From Juglans regia (lineage: Eukaryota; Streptophyta; Magnoliopsida; Fagales; Juglandaceae): a stretch of DNA of 64,000 bases. Below are positions 23,548-36,100 of this stretch, one piece after another. The translations under genes and the position numbers were made by a program. How positions within the stretch are numbered: position 1 is the stretch's first letter; every line of letters starts with the position of its first letter. The stretch covers positions 27,174,558-27,238,557 of the forward strand of contig NC_049916.1 of the NCBI RefSeq assembly GCF_001411555.2, read 5' to 3'. Below the pieces are notes generated by a model. The model searched no databases. It was given only the letters and a program-made list of their open reading frames with translations, and had not been told where the DNA came from.

Positions 23548-26500
23548 ATGGAGAAAGCACAAGCGATTGAAGCAGAAAATGGAGAAGTTAAAGAAGAAAC
23601 AACTAAGACCGTGAAAGACGGTTCCATTTGTGGGTACGAGTCGCTTCACTCTCTTCTAAGCGCAAACCTCAAACCTGAGCTCTTCCAGGTTAGTTTCCTT
23701 TCTATCTTTGTTGGGTTTTTCAACTAGTTCTAGATTTCTTAAAAAGAAAGAAATATGTATCGAGTTCATTGATTTTATGGGTTTCCATCTGGGCTGATTC
23801 TTTATTTGATCTATTTTAATTTTGCGAACCATCAAATTTGAGTACTGCTTCACTTTCAAGGTGCTTTAAGCGTTCTCAATTTTTAAACAACTTTTTACCC
23901 GATGAATTTGGTGTTTCGTTATTTTTTAGCAACAAGGTTTTTGGAGCGATTAAGAAATTGTTGCTTTCGATGAGTAGATAGAAAACTTGTGGAGTTGGTT
24001 GAAATTACAAGTTTCGATTTTTTTCTAAACTAATGAATCCTGTGCTGTAATCTTTGAATATATAATTTTGAGTTGGAGGATTTGGTTTTTGGATATATGT
24101 GCAATTGTTGTGATCATGTAAATTGAACTTCGAACTGAAAACCATTTGAGGAAGGATTTGGTTCCTCTGCAATGAAGATGGGTCCAATAAGATCAGATGG
24201 GAGGTTAAGTCTTGTTCAGTTTAGCTCAAGCACCATAACCAACGATACTTTGGATCATACTTGTTTATCCAGCTATAAAAGCACTCAGTTTGGTCCGACT
24301 AGTCTGGATTATCTGAAGATCAAACCATATTCATGCTACCCTGGCTTAGTATAATTTGCTGGGCGGAGCTAAATATTGCAATTTTGCACGTGACTGTATT
24401 TTATTAGTTATACTTTTTACTACTAAACAAAGAATAATAATTGTGCAATATATCAGCCTCAATGATAATATCACAGTTTCCAAATCATCTTTGCAGCAGC
24501 TACACGATGGTTCATAGCACTGGAATATTTATTCCTTCTTCTAGAATGTACATTAGGAATAATTGTTTGTTGCTCTCTGCTGTGACTTGTTATTCTCTGC
24601 TGTAAACCGTTGTGTAAGTATTTGTCTTATTCATTGTAAAGGTCTATTTATAGACGCTGCACTCACTATTGAATATATAAGGAAATATTCTTTCTTTCAA
24701 GCATTTTATCGAACATGGTATCAGAGCTAATTTGACACACTGTCCACACTGATCCATGGCCTTGCCTTCATCAAAATCCTCCTCCTTCTCCTTCTTCCTC
24801 CCCATCCTCTTTCTCTCATCTTATCTCTACCAAACTAACCACAGGGAACTACCTTCTATGGAAAGTTCAAACCTCAACTTATCTAAGGGGCCAAGATCTA
24901 TACTCCTATGTAGATGGCACCTCCACTGCACCTCTTAAGTTTCTCATTGAAACTGATTCTCCACCCAAACCTAATCCTGCCTTCCATACATGGTGCCGCA
25001 CAGACCAATTAGTTCTTAGTATTCTCTTCTCGTCGCTGTCTGAATCCATTCTCAGTCATGTCCTTTCCTCTACTTCGGCATATGATCTTTGGAACAAACT
25101 TGCCTCAATGTTCTCCTCCCACTCTCAAGCTAAGGAGTTTCAGGTACGTTTTCAACTCACTAATCTCTCACGAGGGGAGCAAACTATCTCTGAATATTTC
25201 GGCAAGGTCCGAATGCTTGCTGATTCTTTGGCTACCATTAGAAGCCATTTATCTGACAAAGAACTTGTTACTTGCCTCTTAAATGGGTTTGGTCCTTCTT
25301 ATGAGAACTTTGTCACCTCTATTACCACACGAACCGATCCTCTCAATTCCCATGAGTTGTATCAATTGTTACTTATTCAAGAAACCCGTATGTCTCACAT
25401 TGCTAAATCTTCCATTTCTTCTGGAGAAATTTCTGCAAATCTCAGCACTGCTACATCACGTGAGCACAAATTTCGTGGGTCTTCGCGTGGTGGTAGAAAT
25501 GGTCGTGGCAGGGGACGACATTATAATAATGGTTGTGGACGCATGTCCTTCACCAACACTGCTTCACAGAACCACTCGGCACGTCCCACCTATCAAGTCT
25601 GCAATAGAGTTGGACACGTAGCTCTTCAGTGCCGAAACCGATTTAACAATGCTTTTCAATATGAGGCTCCTTTGAACTTCTCTGCAAACACAGCTAGCTA
25701 CACCGTTCAAAATGGATTCCACGATAACTCCTGGTACCCAGATTCGGCAGCAACTCACCACATCACTAACAACATGAGCAACTTGAACTTGTCCTCAGAA
25801 CAATACAATGGTGATGAAACAATTCGGGTTGGTGATGGTAATGGTCTCCCTATCAGTGCTTACGGTGATTCTTCCTTGCCCACTTCATCTTCTTCCTTTC
25901 TTCTTCAAAATCTATTACATGTTCCCTCCATTACTAAGAATCTAGTCTCTGTGCTAAAGTTCTGTGTTGATAATCGTTGTTTCTTTGAATTTCACTCCAC
26001 TCACTTCTTTGTGAAAGACTCTCAGAGCGGGAAAATCCTCCTCACAGGACCAACCCGTAACGGGCTCTATGTTTTTCAATCAACAGCAACCAGTTCCACC
26101 AACTCTCTCTCTCCCTCGGTTCATTTTGGTGAACGTGCTTCCATTGCCCAGTGGCATCGAAGGATGGGTCTTCCATCTCTAGATCAAGTCTCCCGCATCC
26201 TGCGCACAAGGTGTTTGCCTGTTGTCTCCACTGAAGCTATGTTTAAATGTCCTGAGTGTCCACTTGCAAAAGCTTGTCAACTTCCTTTTAATTCCAGTCG
26301 TTTTTCCTCTAAAGGGCCCTTAGAATTGGTTTGTTCAGATTTATGGGGTCCTGCTCCTTGTGTTTCTCGTATGGGATTTAAATATTATTTATCTTTTGTT
26401 GATCACTATACAAGATTCACATGGATTTTTCCTCTCAAACTCAAATATGATGCCATTAATATTTTCTCCATTTTTTTACCTCTTGTTGAACGCATGTTTA

Positions 26501-29500
26501 AAACCAAGTTAATAACATTACAAACTAATGGAGGTGGTGAATTCAAACCCATCACCTCCATGTGTCAAAAACTTGGAATTAAACATCGTTTTTCCTGCCC
26601 ACACACTCATTAGCAAAATGGGCTTGTCGAAAGAAAACATCGTCATATTGTGGAAACTGGGCTTGCTCTCCTAGCCCAAGCTTCCTTACCTTTTACCTTT
26701 TGGACTGAAGCCTTTGAAACAACCTTATTTGGTTGTGAATGTTGGCCAAATTTACGTCCATATTTGCCAAATAAACTCAGTTTCCGTTCAACTTCTTGCA
26801 TATTTTTAGGATATAGCAATACCCACAAAGGGTATAAATGTCTTGATCTCACCACAAACCAACTTTACATTTCGCGCGACGTCCGCTTTCATGAAACATC
26901 ATTCCCTTACAATAAAATGACACGGCCCACTTCATCTCTATCAACTTCAACACCTCACACTCTTTTACCTATTTTCCCAAACTCCCTTCTCAGTCCATTC
27001 CCTGGCTCCTCATCACCTGGCCCATTACCGACTGAATTAATCTCCTCATCATTACTCGGCCCTAGCCCATCACAATCCAGTCCTGCTTCACATCTACCCA
27101 ACCCGATAATACCCTCATCTTCAACCTTCGACCGCTCTGCTTCTCCAAATCCCGATTCATCTCCTCTCTCTCAAGATCAAGCTCCCTCTCTCTCGAATTA
27201 TGTCCCTCCACGCTCACCTATAATAACTCGCTCAACCACAAACTCTCTCCACCCACGTATTGCCTCTGATGGAACTATTCCGTACCCGCCTCGCCATTGT
27301 TTTCTCATTGTTGCTACTGTGCCTGATGAATCTACAAGTTACTCTACAGCTTCAAAATTCTCAGACTGACGTGAAGCTATGGCTCAAGAGTACTCTGCTC
27401 TCATGAAGACCCACACTTGGAGTCTTGTACCACCTGTTAATATTTCTAACGTACTGGGTTGCAGGTGGGTTTACAAAACAAAAACCAACGCCGACGGTTC
27501 GTTTGACAGAAGAAAGGCTCGGTTAGTTGCAAAAGGCTTTCATCAGCAGCCTGGAATTGACTACAACGAGACATTGAGCCCTGTGGTCAAACCGACCACC
27601 ATACGTCTCATCTTGTCTATTGCTGTTACCAAACGATGGCCACTGCGCCAATTGGACATCAACAATGCTTTCCTCCATGGAACTCTCACTGATGAAGTCT
27701 ACATGCAACTACCTCAAGATTTTATAGACCCTCTACGTCCCAACCATGTGTGCAAGCTCCATAAAGCTCTGTATGGCCTCAAACAAGCTCCAAGATCCTG
27801 GTTTGCTGAACTCAGCTCTTGGCTTCTTAATTATGGCTTCATTGCATCTAAAGCTGACCCATCATTGTTTATTTTTCATCATGCTCATACCACAATTTTT
27901 TTTGCTGATTTACGTTGATGATATAGTCATCACGGCTTCTCGTACTTCTTCCATAACTGACCTCATTCATGCTCTCGGGAAAGCTTTCCCTGTGAAGGAT
28001 CTTGGAAAACTATCTTTTTTTCTTGGACTTGAGGTTGACTACACTAAACAAGGTCTTCTGTTTACACAACGTAAATACATTAAGAGCCTTCTAACTCGAA
28101 GCAACATGCTTCATTCCAAGCCAATAATGTCACCCATGGCTGCCTCTCTGAAATTGTCAAAATTTGATGCTCCAGTGTTTGACGATGCCACTTTATACAG
28201 AAGCTTGGTTGGTGGTCTACAATATCTATCTTTGACTCGACCTGACATATCTTTCTCTGTCAACAAGGTATGTCAGTTCCTTCATGCCCCGAAAGCTACA
28301 CACTGGAGTGCTGTGAAGAGAATCCTTCGATATCTCAAAGCTACCATAAATCATGGCCTTCTTTTTCAACCTCAGTCCAACTTCACTCTTCAACCATACT
28401 CTGATGCTGATTGGGGTGGATGTCCAAACGATCGTAGATCAACAGGAGGCTACTGCATATATCTTGGCAAACATCTACTTTCGTGGAGTTCAAAGAAGCA
28501 AAAGACTGTGGCTCGATCCTCAACAGAAGCGGAATACAAAACTGTTGCTGCCTCAGCTGCTGAACTTATCTGGTTACAAACACTTATACGTGAGCTTGGT
28601 ATTTTTCTTCCTCAATCTCCAATTCTTTGGTGCGATAACCTTGGAGCAACATATCTCTCAGCTAATCCTGTTTATCACTCCAAAACCAAGCACATGGACA
28701 TAGATTATCACTTTGTTCGAGATCGTGTTGCTGCCAAAATGCTTCGTGTATCTTTCATCAGTTCCAAAGATCAGATTGCAGATGTTCTAACAAAACCCTT
28801 GGTTGCCGATAAATTTCTGCACTTCAAGTCGAATCTCAATGTGGTCGATACCCCCTTGGATTTGAAGGGGCGTATCAGCCTCAATGATAATATCACAGTT
28901 TCCAAATCATCTTTGCAGCAGATACACGATGGTTCATAGCACTGGAATATTTATTCCTTCTTCTAGAATGTACATTAGGAATAATTGTTTGTTGCTCTCT
29001 GCTGTGACTTGTTATTCTCTGCTGTAAACCGTTGTGTAAGTATTTGTCTTATTCATTGTAAAGGTCTATTTATAGACGCTGCACTCACTATTGAATATAT
29101 AAGGAAATATTCTTTCTTTCAAGCATTTTATTGAACACAATATGTAGGTCCGAGCCCTTCTCTCTCTCTGTTTTTTTTTTGGTTGTTGTTGGGGAAGGTG
29201 GGGTAGAGTGGGCTTAAATTTTTCTCTAATTGTGATGGAAGGTGGGTTATTTTTCTTCCTTTTAAATTGGCTGTGCTTCTGAATTCTGATATTTCTGATT
29301 ACGTGATTACAAGTTTACAGGAAGTCAGTCGCTTACTTCTGGGGCTTAATTGTGCGAGGGCAATTGATAAAATAGATCTTCCAGATTCTGCTAAAGCACT
29401 CTCTTCAGAACATGATTTTGACCTCCAGGTAGGCATTTATCCTGGTTATGCTATAGTGGTTCAGTTTTAGAATCTCTTTGAAGTACTAGGTTGACCATAA

Positions 29501-31505
29501 ATTCCTTTTCCGTGTGCTTTATGTAGTATCTGAATTGATCCTTTAAACTCAAGAAACTTAATTCATCGTAATAATGACTGGAATGGTTATCATTCGATTG
29601 ATAAGTTTGAGATTTCTTGTTGATTTTTTTCCATTGTGGGATGGTAGGTAACATTGTGATTTTGTGGTAGAATGTGAAAAAAAGGTAATTTCAGTAATTT
29701 TGCACGCAGGACATGCATGTTGCAGACTTCCACGGTGTTCTGTCTACTAGTATCAGACATGAAATAGTTCTTAAATCATTACTGCTACATTGTCGATGGA
29801 TCCTAATTTTTTATATTAAATTCTTTCAGGCTTTCTGCTTTCGTGCTGACAAAGAATTATTGAGAGCACCTCGAGTAGTTAGGGTTGGTCTTATTCAGAA
29901 CTCCATAGCTCTTCCAACTACTACCCACTTTCAGGATCAAAAGAGGGCTCTTTTTCAGAAACTAAAGCCTATCATTGAGGTTGCCGGTGCTTCAGGAGTC
30001 AACATATTATGCCTACAGGTGCGTAATGGGATTTGGGTGAAAATAGTATTATTGATTCACTTCTATCTAAAGTCTGAAAATCTCAAATGACATTTATGTA
30101 AATTTCAACCAGGAAGCATGGATGATGCCATTTGCCTTTTGTACGCGGGAGAAGAGGTGGTGTGAATTTGCAGAACCTGTTGGTGGGGAATCAACGCAAT
30201 TTCTTCAAGATTTTGCCCTGAAATATAATATGGTCATCATAAATCCAATTCTTGAGAGGGATGTCAATCATGGAGAGACTATTTGGAACACTGCTGTTAT
30301 AATTGGAAATCATGGCAACATAATTGGCAAGCATCGTAAAGTAAACTACTAGTTTGTCTGTTGTTATAGTTCTCTTTTATTTTATTTTTTTTGGGAGGAC
30401 ATGATGAAATTGGCCTTTTTGACAGAACCATATACCAAGAGTTGGAGACTTCAATGAGAGCACATATTATATGGAGGGCAATACTGGGCATCCTGTTTTT
30501 GAGACGGCTTATGGAAAGATCGGTGTCAATATATGTTATGGGAGGCACCATCCATTGAATTGGTTAGGTTTTGGCTTGAATGGTGCAGAGATTGTTTTCA
30601 ACCCTTCTGCTACTGTTGGTGAACTCAGTGAACCTATGTGGGCCATTGAGGTTATTTTTTCTATCCATTTGTTTTAGAGAAATGATATTTGCAATCATGG
30701 AATGTGCAAGCGTCATGTAATCTCTTTAGAAAAAGTGAGTGAATACGGGACCAACATGAAAAAAACTAATTTTTTAATAGTGAACCCAATTCATTTTCAA
30801 AACGATTATACGGCATTTGCGTACTCCACGACTGTATGTAGCATTACTCTTTTCACATTAGAAATAACTATTGTTAGATAGCAGCCCCATATTCTTTTGC
30901 ATAGGGAGAGGAATACATTGTAGTGAATGGCATAATTTATTAAAAGCTACTACCTGTTACAAGTACCATTGTGGACACTGTCTAGCAAATGGCCACTGAC
31001 ATGACAACGTTTGGCAGCCATTTGTTACACTATATCTGTCATATTTACTATTCGTCAACCCTTGAACCCAATCTTTCATGATATCCAGAAAGAGGATGTT
31101 TCTTGATAGAATGTTGACATATTATTGTCGGTTTTACAGGCCCGTAATGCTGCAATAGCAAATAGTTACTTTGTTGGGTCAATCAATCGTGTTGGAACTG
31201 AGATATTCCCCAATCCATTCACCTCCGGTGATGGAAAGCCACAACATGCAGATTTTGGGCATTTCTATGGATCCAGTCATTTTTCAGCCCCAGATGCTTC
31301 TTGCACTCCATCTCTTTCCCGTAACAGGGACGGGCTGCTGATCTCAGACATGGATCTCAACCTTTGTAGGCAGCTGAAAGACAAGTGGGGATTCCGAATG
31401 ACTTCTCGATATGAGTTGTATGCAGAGTTGCTTGCTCATTATGTGAAGCCAGATTTTGAGCCTCAAGTCATTTCTGATCCTTTATTACATAAGAAAACTT
31501 TGTAA
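23548..31505 (+). CDS. PYD3: Beta-ureidopropionase (N-carbamoyl-beta-alanine amidohydrolase)
   Basis: Six exons join in frame: 23548-23688, 29321-29428, 29830-30018, 30113-30340, 30426-30650 and 31140-31505. They encode 418 aa, close to the usual plant length. The enzyme hydrolyses N-carbamoyl-beta-alanine to beta-alanine, CO2 and ammonia, the last step of reductive pyrimidine breakdown, and is expected in the cytosol. It is a C-N hydrolase (nitrilase superfamily). The catalytic triad is visible as Glu147 ([16 protein letters not shown]), Lys222 ([17 protein letters not shown], split by the exon 4/5 junction) and Cys259 ([12 protein letters not shown]). Further family signatures are [15 protein letters not shown] and [11 protein letters not shown]. 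Intron 1 is about 5.6 kb because it holds a young copia retrotransposon in the same orientation; the exons themselves are undamaged. Confidence 0.95.
24451..24715 (+). repeat. 5' LTR of copia element 2
   Basis: This LTR includes CTATTTATAGACGC at about 24644, a TATA-like core for retrotransposon transcription. It is adjacent to the primer-binding site at 24716. Confidence 0.9.
24757..28872 (+). pseudogene. copia gag-pol polyprotein, broken
   Basis: Gag runs in frame from about 24830 ([10 protein letters not shown]) but lacks an in-frame ATG; the only nearby ATG (24756) is in another frame. The same frame continues through a knuckle region ([11 protein letters not shown]; one Cys of the CCHC pattern is altered), protease ([12 protein letters not shown]), GAG-pre-integrase and the integrase core ([18 protein letters not shown]) to a TAG stop at about 26611. 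After the stop come QNGLVERKH and then a gap. The integrase jumps from FWTEAFET directly to [12 protein letters not shown], so roughly 30 codons are missing. A TGA (about 27367) precedes reverse transcriptase, and a frameshift at the T-run near 27900 splits the YVDD box from upstream RT. RNase H ([15 protein letters not shown]) is intact to 28872. Confidence 0.9.
28873..29137 (+). repeat. 3' LTR of copia element 2
   Basis: Nearly identical to the 5' LTR; the differences seen are C/A near the AGCAG(C/A)TACACG motif and C/T near the 3' end. The open frame of RNase H runs on into this LTR. Confidence 0.9.
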
Positions 31506-33075
31506 ATCTCAAGTACTATTAAGAGTTCTGAAAAGGAGACAATGCAATAATTGAAAAGTGTGTTGGAATAATATCTCAAAAATACATTGACCCTGTGTGT
31601 ATATTTGTAGAAGAAAAAATCTTCTAGAGAGGTCTCATTTGTAGAAACGTCTCTGCACAGGCCTTGAGAGGACAAGTACAATCATTTACGTCAAAGTATT
31701 AGGTGAGGAAAATGATGAAGGAAAATGATTTAAAGTTATTTTTAAATTAGAGATACATCATTGAATTAAATAATTAATCATGACAATTAGTGAGATACTT
31801 TAGCCATTATATAAAAGTAAATTTAAACTATTATAGGACGTTGATCTAACAGATCATATGAAATCATATCAATTTATGAAGTTATTTTTATGTAATCTCT
31901 TTATATCTGTATCACTCTCTAACAATTAACAACAAATTTTAACACCAGAAAACGTCATAGGGGTGGCTATAAATTATCAACAGACCATGATTCCTCCCAA
32001 GAGCAAAATTATAGTCTAAGCCAAAATTAGGCAACTTTTACAGCAGGTAGAGAATCAATTACTACAACTTGCAATGGCGTCAAACAAAAAGAAAAAAAAT
32101 GGGAAACTGCGTGCGAGCATGTCACTTGAGAATAATATGATTGCCTGAGAAAGAAAGAGGCAGAGAACGTGATGATTTTGCCTTGCTACTCAAGCAATAT
32201 TGTAAGTTGGAGTCCACTTCATTGAGCAGCTGCCAGCAGCAGATGTTACGCCCCCCCCCCCCCAGTTGAACAAGTTTCAGATACTTCCCAGCTACAATAT
32301 GATGAGATGTAATGATGTAATCACAATCCTCAATCGAAAGCTACCTTTTTAAGATATTTAAAGCTACTTAACTTATTATTCCATTAGTTCTGCTCTGTCA
32401 CATCCAACAACTTGAATCATCCATCAAACTAATTTCAATTCTTTGTGTTTACTATTCGATTAATTTCATTTAGGACAGAGATCATGCAGGCATGCATTCG
32501 AGCCTTAAGAATGACAATAATTATATAACTTTTCTCCATCACTATTCTTTTTAATTATTAAAATTTTCAATTCGATTTTTAAAATACTTTAAAATTGATT
32601 CAATCTCACAAATTATTTGGAATTAAGATACACATAAATAATAATAAAACTTCTATCTAGTTATTTTTGCGTGTTTTTTATGTACTTTATTAATAAGATC
32701 GATTCCCTTACATTTGTTTAATATAAAATAATTATTTTAATTAATTACATCAATAAAATATATAAATAATACGTAAAAATGGTTATAAAACTCAAATAAT
32801 AATAATATTATATAAAGAAAATGGGTGGGCTAATTGTCTAAATAAAGCTAATCTGGACGGTTAAAAGTAAATAGAAAAGGATGAAATGAAAACCCAAACC
32901 CAAAGAAGGAAAACAACTGAAATTCAATCCTTATCTTCAAGTTGCCCAACCCTTCCCGGCCCTGCAACCCCCGGTTCCCAATATCAATACCCTCTCCCTC
33001 TCTCTCTCACCACTCGACCTGGTTCTCGCTTTCTCTCTTCACAACCACAGCTCCCACCCACGCACACGAACGCAG

Positions 33076-33106
<31 letters not shown>

Positions 33107-33111
33107 CTGTT
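31506..33111. other. PYD3 3' region and EX1 upstream region
   Basis: No gene seen. It includes a C-homopolymer at about 32250-32263 and AT-rich sequence, then a CT-repeat leader (about 33076-33103) just before the EX1 start. An upstream ATG at 32886 opens a 173-codon frame that overlaps the EX1 start in another frame. Confidence 0.5.
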
Positions 33112-36100
33112 ATGGCTTCCATATCTCCTCCGACTCCTCGCAACCTGACCTTTCCAAACCCCAAATTCCCCTCCTCTCACCCTCTCAAACCACCATCCCA
33201 TCCCTCTCAGATTCATTCCCTCTCCTTCTCTCGGCTTTCCGACTCCTACCTCTGCCGTTGCCACCACAATCCCTCATCCTCTCCCGACAACTCCACCCAC
33301 TGGCGATGGGACTCTGTCCTCGGCGACGTCGTCAAGACCGCGATCAAACGGTTCGATTCCTACTTCAACTCGAAACAGAAAGAGGCGGAGGATGTTCGCG
33401 ATGGTGAGCTGAGCAAGAGCCGAAATGCAGAGGTGGAAGTGGAAGAGTGGAATTGGGATCGCTGGCGCAAGCATTTCGACGAAATGGATGACGAGGAGCG
33501 TATGGTCTCCCTTCTGAAGGTCAATTTGATTTCAATGTTTACGTCTTCTCAATTGCACGAACGTGGGCTTTGCGAGTTTGTTCTTTTTTTTTTTTTCTAT
33601 ATTGGGTCGTTTGACGATGAAGAAGTGCCAATTAGACAATGGACATGCTCTAGCGAACAAATTAAAATTTGGAAGGCGTGAATTCCACAGTTGGAGCCTA
33701 CACAAAGTGCATTGTTGGAACCGGGTTGGAGACTTTTGTTGGGGAAGAATTCAATAACTGGCAGGATAAGAAATGTTTTATAAGTATGGCAGGATAAGAA
33801 ATAAACAGAATTTTTTTTTTCCTTTTTTAGATTGAAAAATAGCGTTAATAATTAACTTTAACCCTCCGTAACACTAGGTGACTTTACCAGCTAAACTAGT
33901 CGACACCTCAAAAGTATTAATTAATTTTCCCCATCTTTCGCTTTGTGAGTGATGTTTTGAGATAGCGTGAGTTCGTCTTTTATGCGTTAAATACACTCTT
34001 TCGAGTCTACTCAATGACTGCTTTATATGTTCACTTAAAAAAGAATCTTTTTTATATTCGCTTGAAACTGTTGTCCTGCTTAGCAACTCCAATGTACTTG
34101 CCAGTGAGAAATCTAGAATTTATGATTGATCTTCAAATGAAGTTTCCAGAATCACCCTTTAAACTTAATCTTGTTTTTATGAAAATTTCAAGAAACTAAT
34201 TAGCGAAACGCTCACGTCGCACTTATGTGTGAATGCTATCAAATTTCCGGGTTTAATTATTATCCTGCTTTCTCTTGTGTGGACGTAATTTATTCGCTGA
34301 TAATATATTTCTTTTTGTCTCAACAGTCACAGTTAGGTCATGCGGTATATGTAGAGGATTATGAAGATGCTGCTAGGCTCAAGGTGGCCATTGCAGCTGC
34401 AGCTACAAATGATACCGTTGGCAGAGTGATGTCTCATCTGAATGTATGAAAACACTCATTGGCACACAAAAAAAAAACAAAACAGAGCTTTGCTATCCAG
34501 CTGCCTACACCGCACGCCACACTTGTTTTAATTTTTTTTAATTTCTACTAAACTAATTAAGTTATTCTACTCATCATCCCTACACTACACACCTGCTTTT
34601 ATTTTTTATATATATATCTTTTTTTTTTCCCTTGTGGTGTAGGGATGATGAGCTTGTCCTTCATTTTATCTTTCTTTTATTTTTTTGAAATCTTTGTTTC
34701 AGAAAGCTATAGAGGAAGAGCGTTTCCAGGATGCAGCTGATATACGTGATAATGCCTGTGCTGGATTGGTGAGTTGCATAAAAAAATTGTGCATCATGAT
34801 GTACAAATATGTCTTAGCTCCGGTTGTAAACATGCCTTTTTATGTGCAAGTGGGTGGATTAATAAATTATTCTTGTAGTTGTTTGATGTGCATATTTGAC
34901 ACTAATGGCTGGTGATATTTTTCTCATTTGTCTCTGAGAAAGATTTCTGCATGTACTCATTCATAATCTTTGGTAACTGTTTGCCACAACAGCCAGCTTT
35001 CCAGTGTTCATAAGGGGTATGGGTGCCCTGACATTTTGCTTATCCGAGTCAACACACAATCTTTGAGTTGCTTCTATTGTGAATTATTTTTCTTCCTTAC
35101 TTTTTTTTTGGCGGAAGGGGATGCAGTGTTTAAATAAACCCAAAGTCCTTCATTTGTAAAAGGCAGCGAACAGAAAATCAAGTCAACTAGGTTCCACTGT
35201 TGCAAATTTGTTGTTTATTTTTGAAGTGTTAACTGGTTTCTGTTCTCTTGAATGTGGAATTTGTTTGGTTCCAAGAAAATTGCTAGCTTTTTTCCTTATT
35301 ATTGGCATATCGTCAAATTGTTATTTCTTCACAAAATTACTTGGTGCTATGTAGTTTGTTTGTGATTCTGGTTTTCAGGTGGGATGGTGGGCTGGCATTT
35401 CAAAAAATGTCAATGATCCACACGGTCTAATTATTAGAATAACAGCAGAGCATGGAAGATACTTGGCAAGAAGTTTTAGCCCTCGGTAAGTATTTTTTCT
35501 TGATTAGTTCTTTCGTTTTGATCCTCAAGTTTTAGTCAAACTTCTGAGTTAAGAGTGGAGGTCTGACGTTGCCGTTGTTTTCTGTTGGGTGCCTTTTGTT
35601 TTCCTGGGCATTTTTTTTTTTCTCTTTCTTGTAGTCGATTTTTGTTGGGAAGGGTTTCTCTCATGGAAGATATCTTGTGTTAATTATGGTTTGGTTCTCC
35701 TAGACATTTTTTTCATATACTTTTAATTTCAAGCAGTTTTGGTATGCCAACGAAACTTTTCCATTTGGATCCTTCAACACACCATGCTACTTTTTCTTAC
35801 TATTAAAGATTCTTATATTTTCAAGCCCTGCTGTTCATCAATTTTTAATAGCTTATATTTTCAGGCAACTTGCTATGGCTGCAGCTGGTGTTCCCTTGTT
35901 TGAAATTTTTCTTAAAGTGAATAAGAGAGGTGAATACAAACAGCAGGTATGTTATCTCTACCCATTAAGAGTGAAAATTCTAAGTGTTTCCTTAGTTGGG
36001 GGTAAGGAATAGTATTCTATTGGCATTGTGATGACAATTGATATGGCTGCTTTTGTGATCTGATCATTTTTTTTTTATTTAGTATAGTTATCTAGATTGC

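Larger units (their letters stand above)
24451..29137 (+). mobile_element. Young Ty1-copia retrotransposon in PYD3 intron 1
   Basis: Two 265-bp LTRs (24451-24715 and 28873-29137) differ at only two positions that I could find (under 1%). A perfect 5-bp duplication CAATA flanks them (24446-24450 and 29138-29142). The primer-binding site TGGTATCAGAGC follows at 24716 and a purine tract (TTGAAGGGGCG) precedes the 3' LTR. Judged from both copies and both flanks, the LTR starts TATCAG and ends GAACA, so its ends are TA..CA instead of TG..CA. The element is in the same sense as PYD3. The polyprotein is broken although the LTRs are nearly identical. Confidence 0.93.

Noticed and set aside
32250..32263. 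Poly(C) run as a possible structural signal
   Set aside because: A simple homopolymer in intergenic DNA with no flanking symmetry.
33076..33103. CT repeats before EX1, PYD3 and other genes as shared regulatory elements
   Set aside because: CT/GA repeats are common in plant 5' leaders. Their presence alone does not support co-regulation.
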